DNA from: Acidobacteriota bacterium | GTDB lineage: Bacteria > Acidobacteriota > Terriglobia > Terriglobales > Acidobacteriaceae | NCBI GenBank assembly: GCA_025353435.1 | Contig: JANXQR010000392.1 | Coordinates: 1-23,986 of the forward strand | Direction of reading: 5' to 3' | Length of the DNA: 23,986 nt | The notes under the pieces: generated by a model | What the model was told of the DNA's origin: nothing | The model's input: only the letters and a program-made list of their open reading frames with translations | Database searches by the model: none | In this document: piece by piece, positions 1-8,675 of the stretch | How the letters are laid out: each line of letters opens with the position of its first letter | How positions within the stretch are numbered: position 1 is the stretch's first letter | Made by a program: the position numbers and the translations under genes

Positions 1-2052
1 CGCGGACTTCAGCCATCAGACGCGATTGACGGACAGGACCCTCAACCGGTGGTGGTGCTGGGGTACAAGTTCTGGCAACGTCACTTTGCGGGGGATGCGA
101 ATGTTGTGGGCAAGACGATGCAGATGGTCCACAAAAACTACACCATCGTGGGCGTGGCGGCCAAGCGTTTTACATGGGACGACGCGGATGTTTACCTGCC
201 CAAGAAGATCACACAGGACCTGGTGCCGAACTTTTACGTGGGCATCCGCCTTAAGCCGGGTGTGACCAAGACGGCGGCCGAGTCGGCGCTTGATCCGCTT
301 ATCCATCAATTTGCGCAACAGACGCCCAAACATTTTCCGACCGTTCCGTTTCATTTCAAGCTGCGCGGATTCAACGACGACTTTCTTGAGCGGCTGGGTG
401 GAGTTCCCTATCTTTTGTTTGGCGCTGTCTCGATGCTGCTGCTGATTGGCTGCGGCAATGTTTCGATATTGCTGCTGGCGCGCGCGGCCACACGCGGTCA
501 GGAGTTTGCGGTTCGTTCGGCCATTGGCGCCAGCCGATCGCGCATCATTCGCCAGCTGTTGACGGAGTCGATGGTGATCTCGCTGACGGGAGCGGCGCTG
601 GGTGTAGGGATTGCCTACAAGTCGCTGGATTGGATTGTTGAGAACCTGCCGCAGAATTCTATTCCGCATGAGGCGAGCCTGCAGATCAACTTGCCGGTGC
701 TGGCATTCTCAGTAGCGGTGGCGATGTTAACAGGCGTGCTGTTTGGGCTTTGGCCGGCGTTGCAGGCGTCGAAGCCGAATGTCAACCAAGTTATGCAATC
801 GGGCGCGCGCAAGGTGGCCGGCAGCGTGGCGGGCAAGCGGTTCCACGGCAGCCTGATTGCGGGGCAACTGGCGCTGACGCTGCTGATGCTGGCGGCGGCG
901 GGCACCGCGATTCAAGGCTTTTTGCAGATGATGCATATCAACCTGGGCTACGATCCGCACAACGTGATGTCGGTGGGGATTCCTGTGCATGAGGGTACCT
1001 ATAAGACGTGGGCGGAGAGAGCTGCCTACTTTGAGCGGCTTCGTGCGGCGGTGGCCGAGGTTCCCGGGGTAACCATGGCGGCGATCTCGACCAACGCTAC
1101 ACCGCCCTCGAACGGCATGAATATCAAGATGGAGATCCTGGGCAAGCCGTCGGGTAACGAGCAGGAAACGCGATTGAACCTGGTGAGCCAGGAGTATTTT
1201 CCCGCACTGCACATCGGGATCGCACAGGGACGCATTTGGGATGCGACAGAGAACCATAACGCTGCGGCGGTGGCGGTGATCAACCAGACGCTTGCGAAGA
1301 AATATTTTCCCGGCGGAGATGCGATTGGACACGCAATCAAGTTTCCTGACCTGCGGGATGCGCCGCCGTTCAACGTGCTTTCTCCTCAGGGGAACACCAA
1401 CCTGCTTATTGTCGGCGTGATTCAGGACAAGCTGGATGACGGCCTGGCGAATCCGATTTTGCCGGAGGTTTTTATTCCGTACACGTACGGGATGCGCATG
1501 GGAACGCAGATTCTGGTGCGCAGTGCTGGCTCGCCCCTGGCGCTGCTGCATACGGTAAGCGCGAAGGTTAATTCGATTGACCATGACCAGCAAACGAACA
1601 GCAACACAGAGGACCTGGAGCATTGGATATCGGACGAGCCGGAGTGGGCTCGCGGACGGATGCTGACGTGGCTGTTTGGTGCGTTTGCGGCGCTGGCGCT
1701 GGCGATGTCCGCGGTGGGACTTTATAGCGTGGTGTCGTATTCGGTGGTCCAGCGTACGAATGAGTTTGGCATACGCATGGCCTTGGGAGCACCTAAAGCG
1801 CATGTGCTGCGCATCGTATTTTCTTCAGTCAGCGGGAGTGTGGGCGGAGGGCTGATTGCGGGGGCCGTGCTGAGTCTTTCGTTGGGCGAGGTTCTGAAGC
1901 ATTGGGCCACGGACAAGCAACTGGGCGTGGGGAGTCCCTTGCTGCTGGTTGCGGCGGGGCTGACGTTGATTTTAGTGGCAGCGGTGGCTTGCTTGATTCC
2001 GGCGCTGCGCGCGGCGGAGGTTCAGCCGATTACGGCGATTCGATACGAGTAA
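1..2052 (+). CDS. ABC transporter permease, MacB/FtsX type (ADOP-like), 5' truncated by window
   Basis: The reading frame is open from the first base, so the gene starts before the window; about 683 residues are visible. The first part, a MacB-type periplasmic domain, shows a V-V-V-L-x-Y-x-F-W-Q-R run typical of acidobacterial duplicated orphan permeases (ADOP). A first FtsX-like membrane domain lies around base 400-780 (a GCGNVSILLLARAATRGQEF stretch, then an AVRSAIGASRSRIIRQLLTES motif). A second periplasmic region follows, and a second FtsX domain closes the protein (about 1660-2040) with an EFGIRMALGAPKAHVL motif. No ATPase gene is visible here, which is usual for this class. The likely role is an inner-membrane permease for export or macromolecule transport; the substrate cannot be told. 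It ends 10 bases before a convergent cytochrome gene. Confidence 0.9.
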   Translation, partial: RGLQPSDAIDGQDPQPVVVLGYKFWQRHFAGDANVVGKTMQMVHKNYTIVGVAAKRFTWDDADVYLPKKITQDLVPNFYVGIRLKPGVTKTAAESALDPLIHQFAQQTPKHFPTVPFHFKLRGFNDDFLERLGGVPYLLFGAVSMLLLIGCGNVSILLLARAATRGQEFAVRSAIGASRSRIIRQLLTESMVISLTGAALGVGIAYKSLDWIVENLPQNSIPHEASLQINLPVLAFSVAVAMLTGVLFGLWPALQASKPNVNQVMQSGARKVAGSVAGKRFHGSLIAGQLALTLLMLAAAGTAIQGFLQMMHINLGYDPHNVMSVGIPVHEGTYKTWAERAAYFERLRAAVAEVPGVTMAAISTNATPPSNGMNIKMEILGKPSGNEQETRLNLVSQEYFPALHIGIAQGRIWDATENHNAAAVAVINQTLAKKYFPGGDAIGHAIKFPDLRDAPPFNVLSPQGNTNLLIVGVIQDKLDDGLANPILPEVFIPYTYGMRMGTQILVRSAGSPLALLHTVSAKVNSIDHDQQTNSNTEDLEHWISDEPEWARGRMLTWLFGAFAALALAMSAVGLYSVVSYSVVQRTNEFGIRMALGAPKAHVLRIVFSSVSGSVGGGLIAGAVLSLSLGEVLKHWATDKQLGVGSPLLLVAAGLTLILVAAVACLIPALRAAEVQPITAIRYE

Positions 2053-2062
2053 GAAGGAGCGG

Positions 2063-2431
2063 CTAGCGCAGGCCGGTGTGCAGGTAGGCGAGCAGGGCGG
2101 ACATTTGATCCTGGGTGAAGCGGCCGGCGAAGGCGGGCATTAAGTTTTTGCCGGCGAGTACGACGCGTTGGACTTCTGCGTCGGTGGCGGGTGCGCCGCT
2201 GGGGAGTTTGTCGTGGCGAAACATGCCGTGCAGGTCAGGCGGGACTTTCTTCAGAGCCAGATCGTTGTCCTCATGGCAGTGGGCGCAGCGGGATGAGTAC
2301 AGGCGCTTGCCTTCGGCCTCCTGAGCAGTAAGTGCAGGCTGTGAGCGGCATCCGGCAATGCTCAGGATCGTACCGGTAAGCGCCAAAAATACAAAAATAA
2401 ATCGTTGGGGGATGACGGCCACCGGGTCCAT
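2063..2431 (-). CDS. small c-type cytochrome lipoprotein
   Basis: The 122-residue protein has an N-terminal hydrophobic stretch ending in a lipobox-like L-S-I-A-G-C (about residues 23-28), so it is probably a membrane-anchored periplasmic lipoprotein. A single CAHCH (CXXCH) haem c attachment motif follows at about residues 48-52, and a later N-L-M-P-A-F segment offers the methionine as distal haem ligand. This is the layout of a class I monohaem cytochrome c (cytochrome_CBB3/C family), a one-electron carrier. The final TQDQMSALLAYLHTGLR helix also fits that fold. It converges with the permease gene and diverges from the dehydratase gene with about 51 bases between starts. The partner complex is unknown. 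The ribosome site before the ATG at 2431 is weak, and a GTG at codon 4 is an alternative start. Confidence 0.88.
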   Translation of the reverse strand: MDPVAVIPQRFIFVFLALTGTILSIAGCRSQPALTAQEAEGKRLYSSRCAHCHEDNDLALKKVPPDLHGMFRHDKLPSGAPATDAEVQRVVLAGKNLMPAFAGRFTQDQMSALLAYLHTGLR

Positions 2432-2482
2432 TCTTGCACTTTGCTACGACGACGAGGCCGAGCGTTTCGATATGCTGGATCC

Positions 2483-3448
2483 ATGATACTGCCATCGCTG
2501 GAAACGATTCACGAGGCACAAAAGGTGCTGAGCGCATATATGGCGCCGACCCCGCTGTACTCCTGGCCGCTGTTGAATGACAGGCTTGGAACCGAGGCCT
2601 GGATCAAGCATGAAAACCATACTGCCGTGGGCGCCTTCAAGATGCGCGGCGCGCTGGTTTATCTGACATGGCTTCATGCGAGGCAGCTGGATCTGCGTGG
2701 GGTAATCGCTGCGACGCGCGGCAATCATGGGCAGGGCGTGGCTATGGCGGCGCGGCTGCTGGGACTGAAGGCAGTGGTCGTTGTACCGCATGGCAACAGC
2801 AAGGAAAAGAATCGCGCCATGGTGGCGCAGGGAGCGGAGTTGCTGGAATACGGGCACGACTTTCAGGAATCGCTGGAGTTTGCGCGCGGGCTAGCGGTCG
2901 AGCGCGGACTGGCGATGGTGGACTCGTTCCACGAGCGGCTGGTGATGGGCACGGCGACGTATGCACTGGAGATGTTGCAGGCAGCGCCGCCGTTGACGCG
3001 GGTGTATGTGCCGATCGGGTTGGGGTCGTCGATCTGCGGAGTGTGCGCAGCACGGAATGCGCTGGGACTGAAGACCGAGGTGGTAGGTGTGGTGTCGGCT
3101 GAATCTCCGTCGTATGCGCTTAGCTTCAAGGCGAAAAAGGTGGTGGAGGCGCCGGCACGGACGCGCATTGCCGATGGGCTTGCCTGTCGCATGCCGAACG
3201 AGAAGGCGATGGAGGCGATCTGGGAAAACGTGGCGCGCATCGTGGAAGTGAGCGACGACCAGATCGAAGACGCGATGCGGATTTACTATACGGACACGCA
3301 TAATTTGGCCGAGGGCGCGGGCGCTGCCGCGCTGGCGGGTGCATTGCTCGAGGGACAGCGTGCTGAAGAGCGCATTGGCATTGTGCTTACCGGCGGAAAT
3401 GTGGACAGCGATGTGTACCGGAATGTGCTGGCCGGGGCGCGTTCGTGA
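2483..3448 (+). CDS. PLP-dependent threonine/serine dehydratase
   Basis: The 321-residue protein is a fold-type II PLP enzyme of the serine/threonine dehydratase family, which deaminates L-threonine or L-serine to the 2-oxo acid. The Schiff-base lysine is K53 in a V-G-A-F-K-M-R-G-A motif, where the common form is T-G-S-F-K. The substrate loop is A-T-R-G-N-H-G-Q-G-V-A. The phosphate loop is P-I-G-L-G-S-S-I-C-G rather than the usual glycine-rich GGGG. The frame stays open upstream to 2405, but the ATG at 2483 gives the normal family N-terminus (ILPSLETIHEAQ). There is no ACT-like regulatory domain, so it resembles catabolic or short enzymes rather than biosynthetic IlvA. Exact substrate is uncertain. 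A thioesterase gene begins 22 bases downstream, suggesting co-transcription. Confidence 0.88.
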   Translation: MILPSLETIHEAQKVLSAYMAPTPLYSWPLLNDRLGTEAWIKHENHTAVGAFKMRGALVYLTWLHARQLDLRGVIAATRGNHGQGVAMAARLLGLKAVVVVPHGNSKEKNRAMVAQGAELLEYGHDFQESLEFARGLAVERGLAMVDSFHERLVMGTATYALEMLQAAPPLTRVYVPIGLGSSICGVCAARNALGLKTEVVGVVSAESPSYALSFKAKKVVEAPARTRIADGLACRMPNEKAMEAIWENVARIVEVSDDQIEDAMRIYYTDTHNLAEGAGAAALAGALLEGQRAEERIGIVLTGGNVDSDVYRNVLAGARS

Positions 3449-3470
3449 CAGAAGCCGGTACGGAGAACGG

Positions 3471-3947
3471 ATGACAACACCGACGAATGAAAATTTGAAA
3501 CCGCTGGCGCATGGCGCGCAGAACCGCTGCTTTGGATGCGGGCAGGCTAACCCGGCCGGGCTGCATCTCGAATTTCTGCTGGCGAATGATGGGCGAGTGG
3601 TGTGCCTGGCAAATATTGCCGACACGTTTGAAGGACCGCCGGGTTATCTGCATGGTGGAATTATCGCCACGCTGCTGGACGAAACGATGAGCAAGGCGGT
3701 GCGCTCCCATGGTCTGGTGGCGATGACGCGGCACATGGAAGTGGATTATCAGCGGCCGGTGAAGTCCGCTGCGCCGATTCGGCTGGAGGGACAGGTGACG
3801 CGCAGTGAAGGGCGAAAGCATTGGGTGGAAGCCAAGGTCCTGGATGAGAGCGGCAAAGTGCTGGCAGAGGGCAATGGGCTGTTTGTCGAAGTGCAGGCAC
3901 GGAGAGATCCACTGGCGGCTCAATTTGAATCCAACCCGCGAGGGTGA
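3471..3947 (+). CDS. PaaI-type hot-dog fold thioesterase
   Basis: The 158-residue protein belongs to the 4HBT/PaaI hot-dog thioesterases. It has the common N-terminal C-F-G-C-G-x-x-N-P-x-G-L motif (about residues 20-31), then P-P-G-Y-L-H-G-G-I-I-A-T-L-L-D-E (about residues 57-72), which holds the conserved HGG turn and the acidic residue of the active site. A central strand T-R-H-M-E-V-D-Y-Q-R-P-V matches the family. Such enzymes hydrolyse acyl-CoA or aryl-CoA thioesters; the acyl group is not predictable. The ATG at 3471 was chosen because the upstream extension overlaps the dehydratase and has no family similarity. It ends 2 bases from the convergent hydrolase gene. Confidence 0.87.
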   Translation: MTTPTNENLKPLAHGAQNRCFGCGQANPAGLHLEFLLANDGRVVCLANIADTFEGPPGYLHGGIIATLLDETMSKAVRSHGLVAMTRHMEVDYQRPVKSAAPIRLEGQVTRSEGRKHWVEAKVLDESGKVLAEGNGLFVEVQARRDPLAAQFESNPRG

Positions 3948-3949
3948 TG

Positions 3950-4843
3950 TTACTGCGCGGGTCCGGGGGGCGGGGACAAGGTTCCGAGCCAATTGATGAC
4001 CTGGGTTTCAAGAAAGATGCGGTGATCGGACCAACCATGATCGGTGTCAGCGTGCACGGCAGTGACGTTCTTGTTACCTTTGGCCTGCAGCGCTTTCACG
4101 AGGGCATCGGTACCCGGCTCGAGGCCGTCATTGGAGGATAGTACGAGCATCGGCATCGCAGCGAGACCATCCACTGCGCTGGCGAAGTCGAACCCTTTCG
4201 TTTTGGCGATGACGTCATCGGCCATGCTCTCGGCCGTAACTCCGGCGAGTGCTTCCATGTTATCGGCCATAAGGGCGATGGCGCGGTCACGCGGCAGCTT
4301 CTGACCGATGGCGCTCATGTCCGCGGCGCTTATGAGGACGGCGCCGAGGAGGGCGGGATCGTGCGCGGCGGTGTTCGCGGTGACCCATCCACCCATGCTG
4401 TGGCCGGCGATGGCGATGCGGTGGGTATCGATGCCGAGGCGAGCGGCGTTGGCAGGGACGCGGAGAAAGGCGAGAACTGCGGCCGCATCCTCGATGTTCT
4501 GCGCGAAGCGAAACTGGCCGGGACTGCCCCACGAGCCACGATAGTTGAAGGTGACGGCGTTCCAACCCGTGCGGCGCACGGCCTGCGCGAGATCGAGATT
4601 CTTTTCATTGCCTGGAAGGCCGTGGCAGATCACCAGCGTGGGGTGAGGGCCTGGCCCTGATGGGGTATACAGCACTCCATTGATGAGCATGCCGTGCGAG
4701 GGGATGTGCAAGACCGCCATGGATGCCGGGTGCGCGGGATCGACAGGGGGGTCAGTGAAGACAGCGTTGGGCACGGCCTGCCCATGAATCGTAATCGACA
4801 TGATTGACAGGCATGCAGCCAGAATGGCGATCCGGTGTATCAA
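3950..4843 (-). CDS. secreted alpha/beta hydrolase
   Basis: The 297-residue product has an alpha/beta-hydrolase fold. The nucleophile is S149 in G-H-S-M-G-G, the likely acid is D239 in S-S-N-D-G, and the likely histidine is H269 in D-T-D-H-G-W-S. The oxyanion region is C-H-G-L-P-G-N-E. Residues 1-23 form a signal peptide (basic start, hydrophobic core, GQA cleavage), so it acts in the periplasm or outside. The frame extends upstream to a TTG at 4879, but the TTG at 4843 has a GAGG ribosome site 5 bases upstream and places the signal peptide at the start, so I prefer it. The substrate is unknown; the family includes dipeptidyl-peptidase-like and esterase-like members. Confidence 0.82.
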   Translation of the reverse strand: MIHRIAILAACLSIMSITIHGQAVPNAVFTDPPVDPAHPASMAVLHIPSHGMLINGVLYTPSGPGPHPTLVICHGLPGNEKNLDLAQAVRRTGWNAVTFNYRGSWGSPGQFRFAQNIEDAAAVLAFLRVPANAARLGIDTHRIAIAGHSMGGWVTANTAAHDPALLGAVLISAADMSAIGQKLPRDRAIALMADNMEALAGVTAESMADDVIAKTKGFDFASAVDGLAAMPMLVLSSNDGLEPGTDALVKALQAKGNKNVTAVHADTDHGWSDHRIFLETQVINWLGTLSPPPGPAQ

Positions 4844-4934
4844 CTGAACCTCGCTGCTGGTAATTTTTGACCCTTGCAACTCAACGATAAACTGCCGGGA
4901 CAGATTTCAGAAACGGGGACGAACAATTGACCCC

Positions 4935-4983
4935 AAAAAAGGAGCCCCGCATTCCAGCGCAGTTTCGGGCCGAATAGCGGGGC
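4935..4983 (-). terminator. intrinsic terminator of the flagellar operon
   Basis: Read on the minus strand, a 7-bp stem GCCCCGC...GCGGGGC (4977-4983 pairing with 4944-4950, loop 26 bases) is followed after three bases by six T residues (4940-4935). It lies 30 bases after the flgE stop codon, the right place to end the operon transcript. The long loop lowers certainty slightly. Confidence 0.7.
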
Positions 4984-5013
4984 CAAACGGAGAAATTCGA
5001 ACTCACGAAGCGA

Positions 5014-6270
5014 TTAGTGAATCATCTGGATCGTTTCCTGAGTGATGGTGTCGAACGTGGTGATGGTTTTGGAGTTCGCCTCAAAGGCACGCTGCGCGAT
5101 GATGAGGGCGGAGAACTCGCCGGAGATATTTACATTGGAGCCTTCAAGGGCGCCATTCTGCATGGTGCCGAGGCCGGCGCTTCCGGAAGTGCCAATGGCT
5201 GCGGTACCGCTGGACAACGTCGTATCGTAGTTGCCGCTTCCCATGTCACGCAGGCCCTGCTTGTTGGCGACATTGGCCAGGGCAATCTGTCCGACGTTGA
5301 GTTTCTGTTGGTTGGAGAACGTGACGGTGACGGTGCCATCGGAGCCGATGGAGAAGTCCTGATACTGTCCACTGGCGAAACCGTTCTGGGTGGTAGCAGT
5401 GACGGCGGAAGTGGCATCGACCTGCGTGATGGTGGGTTTTCCGGCAGCGCCCATCAGGTTCCACGTCATGTTGAGGTTGTTTGCCTGGTCAGTGAGGCCG
5501 GTGAAGGCGACCGGGATGCTTGAAACCTGGGCCGCGCCGGTGCCAGCCGCTGTTCCGTTGACCGTGGACAGATTGCCGGTGGCATCGAAGGTCATGGTGC
5601 CGTTTACGGGCGTTGATACGCCGCCGGTGTCGGCAGCCGGCAGCGCGATGGAATAGCCCCATGCGTTGACGCCAGTTTGGGTGTAGGTGACCGATGCGGT
5701 GTGCATCTGTCCGAGTGAATCGAACAGGTCAATGGTGGCCGGGAAGACGGCACCCGCGCCGGAGGAGTTGAGATTCGCAGACATATCGAAACTGGCCGTT
5801 GCCTTGGGCGCCAGCACCTGGCCGATGGGAATGGTGATGGGGGCGAGTGGAGCGGCTGTGTTTACGGCGCCATTGACCGCCGGGTAGCCCAAGACGTTCA
5901 AGCCGCTGGGCGTGATCAGGTTTCCGGTTGAGTCGGTGTTGAAGTGCCCGGCCCTGGTGAGGAACTGGCCGGTGCCATGGCTCACCACGAAAAACCCGTT
6001 GCCTTGCAGTGCGACGTCAGTATTCACTCCTGTGGGGTTAGGTGTTCCGTTTGAGAAGTCGGTGGTGATGGATGCAACCTGGGTGCCCGCTCCCTGTTGG
6101 ATGGGATCGCCCGCCCCGGTGGCTCCAATCTGTTGATAGAACAGGTCAGAGAAATTGACCGCCTGCGATTTGAATCCTGTGGTGCTCATGTTGGCGAGAT
6201 CGTTTGCAATGGTGTTAAGTGAGGTGGATTGGGCGCTGAGGCCCGTAAGTGGAATGAAAAAACTTGCCAT
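5014..6270 (-). CDS. flgE: flagellar hook protein FlgE
   Basis: The 418-residue protein has the flagellar rod/hook N-terminal motif (L-N-T-I-A-N-D-L-A-N-M-S-T-T-G-F-K, about residues 18-34) and the conserved C-terminal helix (F-S-A-L-I-I-A-Q-R-A-F-E-A-N-S-K-T-I-T-T). Between them lie a G-N-G-F-F-V-V segment and hook domains rich in Thr, Ala, Asn and Gly. It polymerises into the hook, the universal joint outside the cell, after export by the flagellar type III apparatus. An AGGAG ribosome site lies 8 bases before the ATG. It is the last gene of the operon, 74 bases after flgD, and is followed by a terminator. Length is near the usual 400-420. Confidence 0.96.
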   Translation of the reverse strand: MASFFIPLTGLSAQSTSLNTIANDLANMSTTGFKSQAVNFSDLFYQQIGATGAGDPIQQGAGTQVASITTDFSNGTPNPTGVNTDVALQGNGFFVVSHGTGQFLTRAGHFNTDSTGNLITPSGLNVLGYPAVNGAVNTAAPLAPITIPIGQVLAPKATASFDMSANLNSSGAGAVFPATIDLFDSLGQMHTASVTYTQTGVNAWGYSIALPAADTGGVSTPVNGTMTFDATGNLSTVNGTAAGTGAAQVSSIPVAFTGLTDQANNLNMTWNLMGAAGKPTITQVDATSAVTATTQNGFASGQYQDFSIGSDGTVTVTFSNQQKLNVGQIALANVANKQGLRDMGSGNYDTTLSSGTAAIGTSGSAGLGTMQNGALEGSNVNISGEFSALIIAQRAFEANSKTITTFDTITQETIQMIH

Positions 6271-6344
6271 CGATGGTCTCCTATCATTCTTGTCAAATTG
6301 CGAGTTGCTGGGATCGGGACGGATGCGGTTTCGGCGGTTCCTGG

Positions 6345-6890
6345 TTAATCAAGACGTGAATGGTGGCCAAGGGCATTGGCGACGCCATGCGCAGCCGGGT
6401 TGGCTGGTGGGACGCTGAGGTTTCCGGTTGTGGTCGAGATCGCGGAGCTTGAATTCGCGGTGGCAGTGAGCGAATGTAGGGGACCACCTACGGCCCGAGG
6501 GTAGATTCCGACGGGCACAGGCGATTGCGTATTTGCAGGTGAGGGTGAGGCCAATGCAGTGGCATCGGCCGTGTCAGTGTAGGGTTGCGAACCTGACTTG
6601 GGCGGTGTTCCCGAAACACCAAGGCCCGTTGTCAGGGTTTGGTTGATGTTGATGAGTTGTTCGAGACTGTTCACCTGCACCAACTGGTTGACGTAGGCGT
6701 TGGGATCGTTGTTTGCGGTTGGATCCTGGTTCTTCATTTCGGTGACCAGCAGGGTGAGAAAGTCGTTCGCCGAGATGGTCGCGCCATCGCTTGCGCTTGT
6801 TCCTGAAGGCGCGGCCGCGGCGGGATTCGCGTTTGCGAGCGAGTTCGCCGGGACCGCATGATTCCAGATGCCTGAAGCTGTCGCCATCAT
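6345..6890 (-). CDS. flgD: flagellar hook assembly (cap) protein FlgD, short form
   Basis: The 181-residue protein carries the conserved FlgD N-terminal segment (about residues 38-85): N-D-F-L-T-L-L-V-T-E-M-K-N-Q-D-P, then N-A-Y-V-N-Q-L-V-Q-V-N-S-L-E-Q-L-I-N-I-N. FlgD caps the growing hook and is needed to polymerise FlgE, the next gene. After about residue 90 the sequence is low-complexity (Ala, Ser, Thr, Pro) and I see no Tudor/FN3-like C-terminal domain that ordinary FlgD proteins of about 220-250 residues have. Two tandem ATGs exist; the ribosome site GGAGGA abuts the first (6890), so the second (6887) may be the real start. It lies 47 bases after fliK. Confidence 0.9.
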   Translation of the reverse strand: MMATASGIWNHAVPANSLANANPAAAAPSGTSASDGATISANDFLTLLVTEMKNQDPTANNDPNAYVNQLVQVNSLEQLININQTLTTGLGVSGTPPKSGSQPYTDTADATALASPSPANTQSPVPVGIYPRAVGGPLHSLTATANSSSAISTTTGNLSVPPANPAAHGVANALGHHSRLD

Positions 6891-6937
6891 TCCTCCACTG
6901 CGCGGTGCGCAGCCTTTGGTGTGTTGTAGAGGGCTTG

Positions 6938-8617
6938 CTAGGCCATTACGGAGAGGTGGACTCCGCTTCCGTTGGGCAATTTAGTTGCGTCCACAAAAAT
7001 GTGACTTGCAGTGTTGTCGCGGTCCCGTAAATCCGATGATGGATTGGAATCGCGCGTGAAAGGAGCGGACGGGTTGTGGTCCTGTTGCTGTTGGTGGCTT
7101 GACTGGCCGTTCATTGAGTTGTCCTGTTGAGCCGTGCCGGCATGCGCGCCTCCGGACTCAGGAGATGCAAGCGTAACGGTGGCGTTGTGGCCCTGATGAT
7201 CGGCCATAAATGCGTTGAGGCCTGCAAGTTGATTGCTGAGTACGGAGGCTGCTTCGGGCGATCCGGGGACGAGTGCGGCGTGCATGCCTCCTGCAATTCC
7301 ATCCGCTCGAACGGTCACCCATCCCAGCGAGGGATCGAGATAGCCGGCTTCGGCATGATGGGCGCCGGCATGAATCCAGGTTGTCTGTGGGCCGGCCGTA
7401 GCCCCGTCGAGCACTGCAAATGGTTCTCGATCAGCAGAGGCAAGTGGGAATGAATTATTGGCCGGAGATGCAAGGTAAGCGCGCCGATCCAGAAACTCGC
7501 CGTCATGATTTGCGATTGAGCTTACGATGGAACTCGCAGCTGCGCCCTGCGCCGGGGAGTGCAACTGTCCGGCGTCGATGGTGGGGTAGCTTGCCGCGCT
7601 GTGGGTCATTGATCGGATGGAACGGGACGCGGACTGCGCGGCGTCGATTCGCCGGGATGGAGTTTGATTGGGGTTTGAGTTGAGGGCGAGGGTGGCGCCG
7701 ATCGGCGGATTAAGCGGATTCGCGATTGTGGCTTGGGGCGCGAGATCAGGGATGGGCGAGGAATGTGCACGTGGGAATTCAACGGTGGTTGCGACTTGCT
7801 CAAGCGGCGAAGATAACGGAGAAATCGGCGACCGCATTTGATTGTCCAAAGTCTCTGAACCGAGCGACACATCGAGTTCGCTCATTTGCGGATTCAGCGC
7901 CTGCTCCGGGTCAGTCGAATTTCCGAGATCATTGGCGATCGCAAGCAATGGATTCCGAGCCACTCTTCTGTGCACTGCGGGGATGTCAGCAGGGAAACTG
8001 GACATTCGTGCGAGGTCGAGCGGTGGCTCTTCCTTTCCAGTCGGCGTCTGCTCTCGCCCGAGAAGCGACACTGCTGACGTAGTTGTGAGGAGAGCGACAT
8101 GGTCAATCGGGGGCGCGGCCGACGGGTCGGGCAAGATGTCAGTCGGCGCGCCCTTTGCGGTTTTCAAGCGAATTGAAACATCAGCAGATTCTCGGCTGCG
8201 CGAGCTTTGGGATTCCTTAGTTTCCGGCGAGGCTTCGATAGGCTTCGGTTGAACGGACGGCAATAGATTCTGTTGATTCGACGGCAGGAGCTTCTGCTGA
8301 ATTGGCACACGTGCCGAGCCGGGGAGCAGAACAGCTGGCACCGATCCAGACTCGTGAGCGGGAACATTCCCTGCCAATTGGGTCTGAGTCGCGGGAACTG
8401 CGAGTTCACTGGTCCTGGCCTCATCCGCCGACCGCGCGTGCATCTCGGTAGGTGAACCGTTGATTGCGTCGAGAAGTGATTGCAGGCCTGTCGCAAATTC
8501 GTGAGGAGCAGCGGTGATGGGCGTTGAACCGCTATTGACACCGTTCGTTAATTTTCCTGCTCGGGAGGAACTCGGGGATTTTTCTGTCGGCATCGAAATT
8601 TGAGCGGCCATCTGCAT
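6938..8617 (-). CDS. fliK: flagellar hook-length control protein FliK
   Basis: About 559 residues. Most of the protein is low-complexity and rich in Ser, Pro, Ala, Thr and Gln, as expected for the extended ruler region of FliK. Near the C-terminus is a recognisable FliK_C core: L-D-P-S-L-G-W-V-T-V-R-A-D-G-I-A, then S-N-Q-L-A-G-L-N-A-F-M and A-T-V-T-L. A Gln/His-rich tail follows. FliK measures hook length and switches export specificity from hook to filament subunits. Position between fliJ and flgD supports the call. The frame is open back to 8968 inside fliJ, but that part is Arg/Ser-rich shadow; I start at the ATG at 8617, 58 bases after the fliJ stop. A second ATG at 8611 is equally possible. 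Confidence 0.85.
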   Translation of the reverse strand: MQMAAQISMPTEKSPSSSRAGKLTNGVNSGSTPITAAPHEFATGLQSLLDAINGSPTEMHARSADEARTSELAVPATQTQLAGNVPAHESGSVPAVLLPGSARVPIQQKLLPSNQQNLLPSVQPKPIEASPETKESQSSRSRESADVSIRLKTAKGAPTDILPDPSAAPPIDHVALLTTTSAVSLLGREQTPTGKEEPPLDLARMSSFPADIPAVHRRVARNPLLAIANDLGNSTDPEQALNPQMSELDVSLGSETLDNQMRSPISPLSSPLEQVATTVEFPRAHSSPIPDLAPQATIANPLNPPIGATLALNSNPNQTPSRRIDAAQSASRSIRSMTHSAASYPTIDAGQLHSPAQGAAASSIVSSIANHDGEFLDRRAYLASPANNSFPLASADREPFAVLDGATAGPQTTWIHAGAHHAEAGYLDPSLGWVTVRADGIAGGMHAALVPGSPEAASVLSNQLAGLNAFMADHQGHNATVTLASPESGGAHAGTAQQDNSMNGQSSHQQQQDHNPSAPFTRDSNPSSDLRDRDNTASHIFVDATKLPNGSGVHLSVMA

Positions 8618-8675
8618 GATCTCGTTAATATGCAGGTGACATGCCAAACTAAATCGGGATGTTGTTAGAGAGTTG

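Noticed and set aside
727..1803. Long minus-strand ORF (358 codons) opposite the permease gene
   Set aside because: Arg/His-rich, no domain pattern, entirely antisense to a well-supported coding frame; typical GC-rich shadow.
5017..5523. 168-codon Gly/Asp/Val-rich plus-strand ORF opposite flgE
   Set aside because: Exact antisense of the conserved FlgE C-terminus; composition explained by the Ala/Thr/Ser-rich opposite strand.
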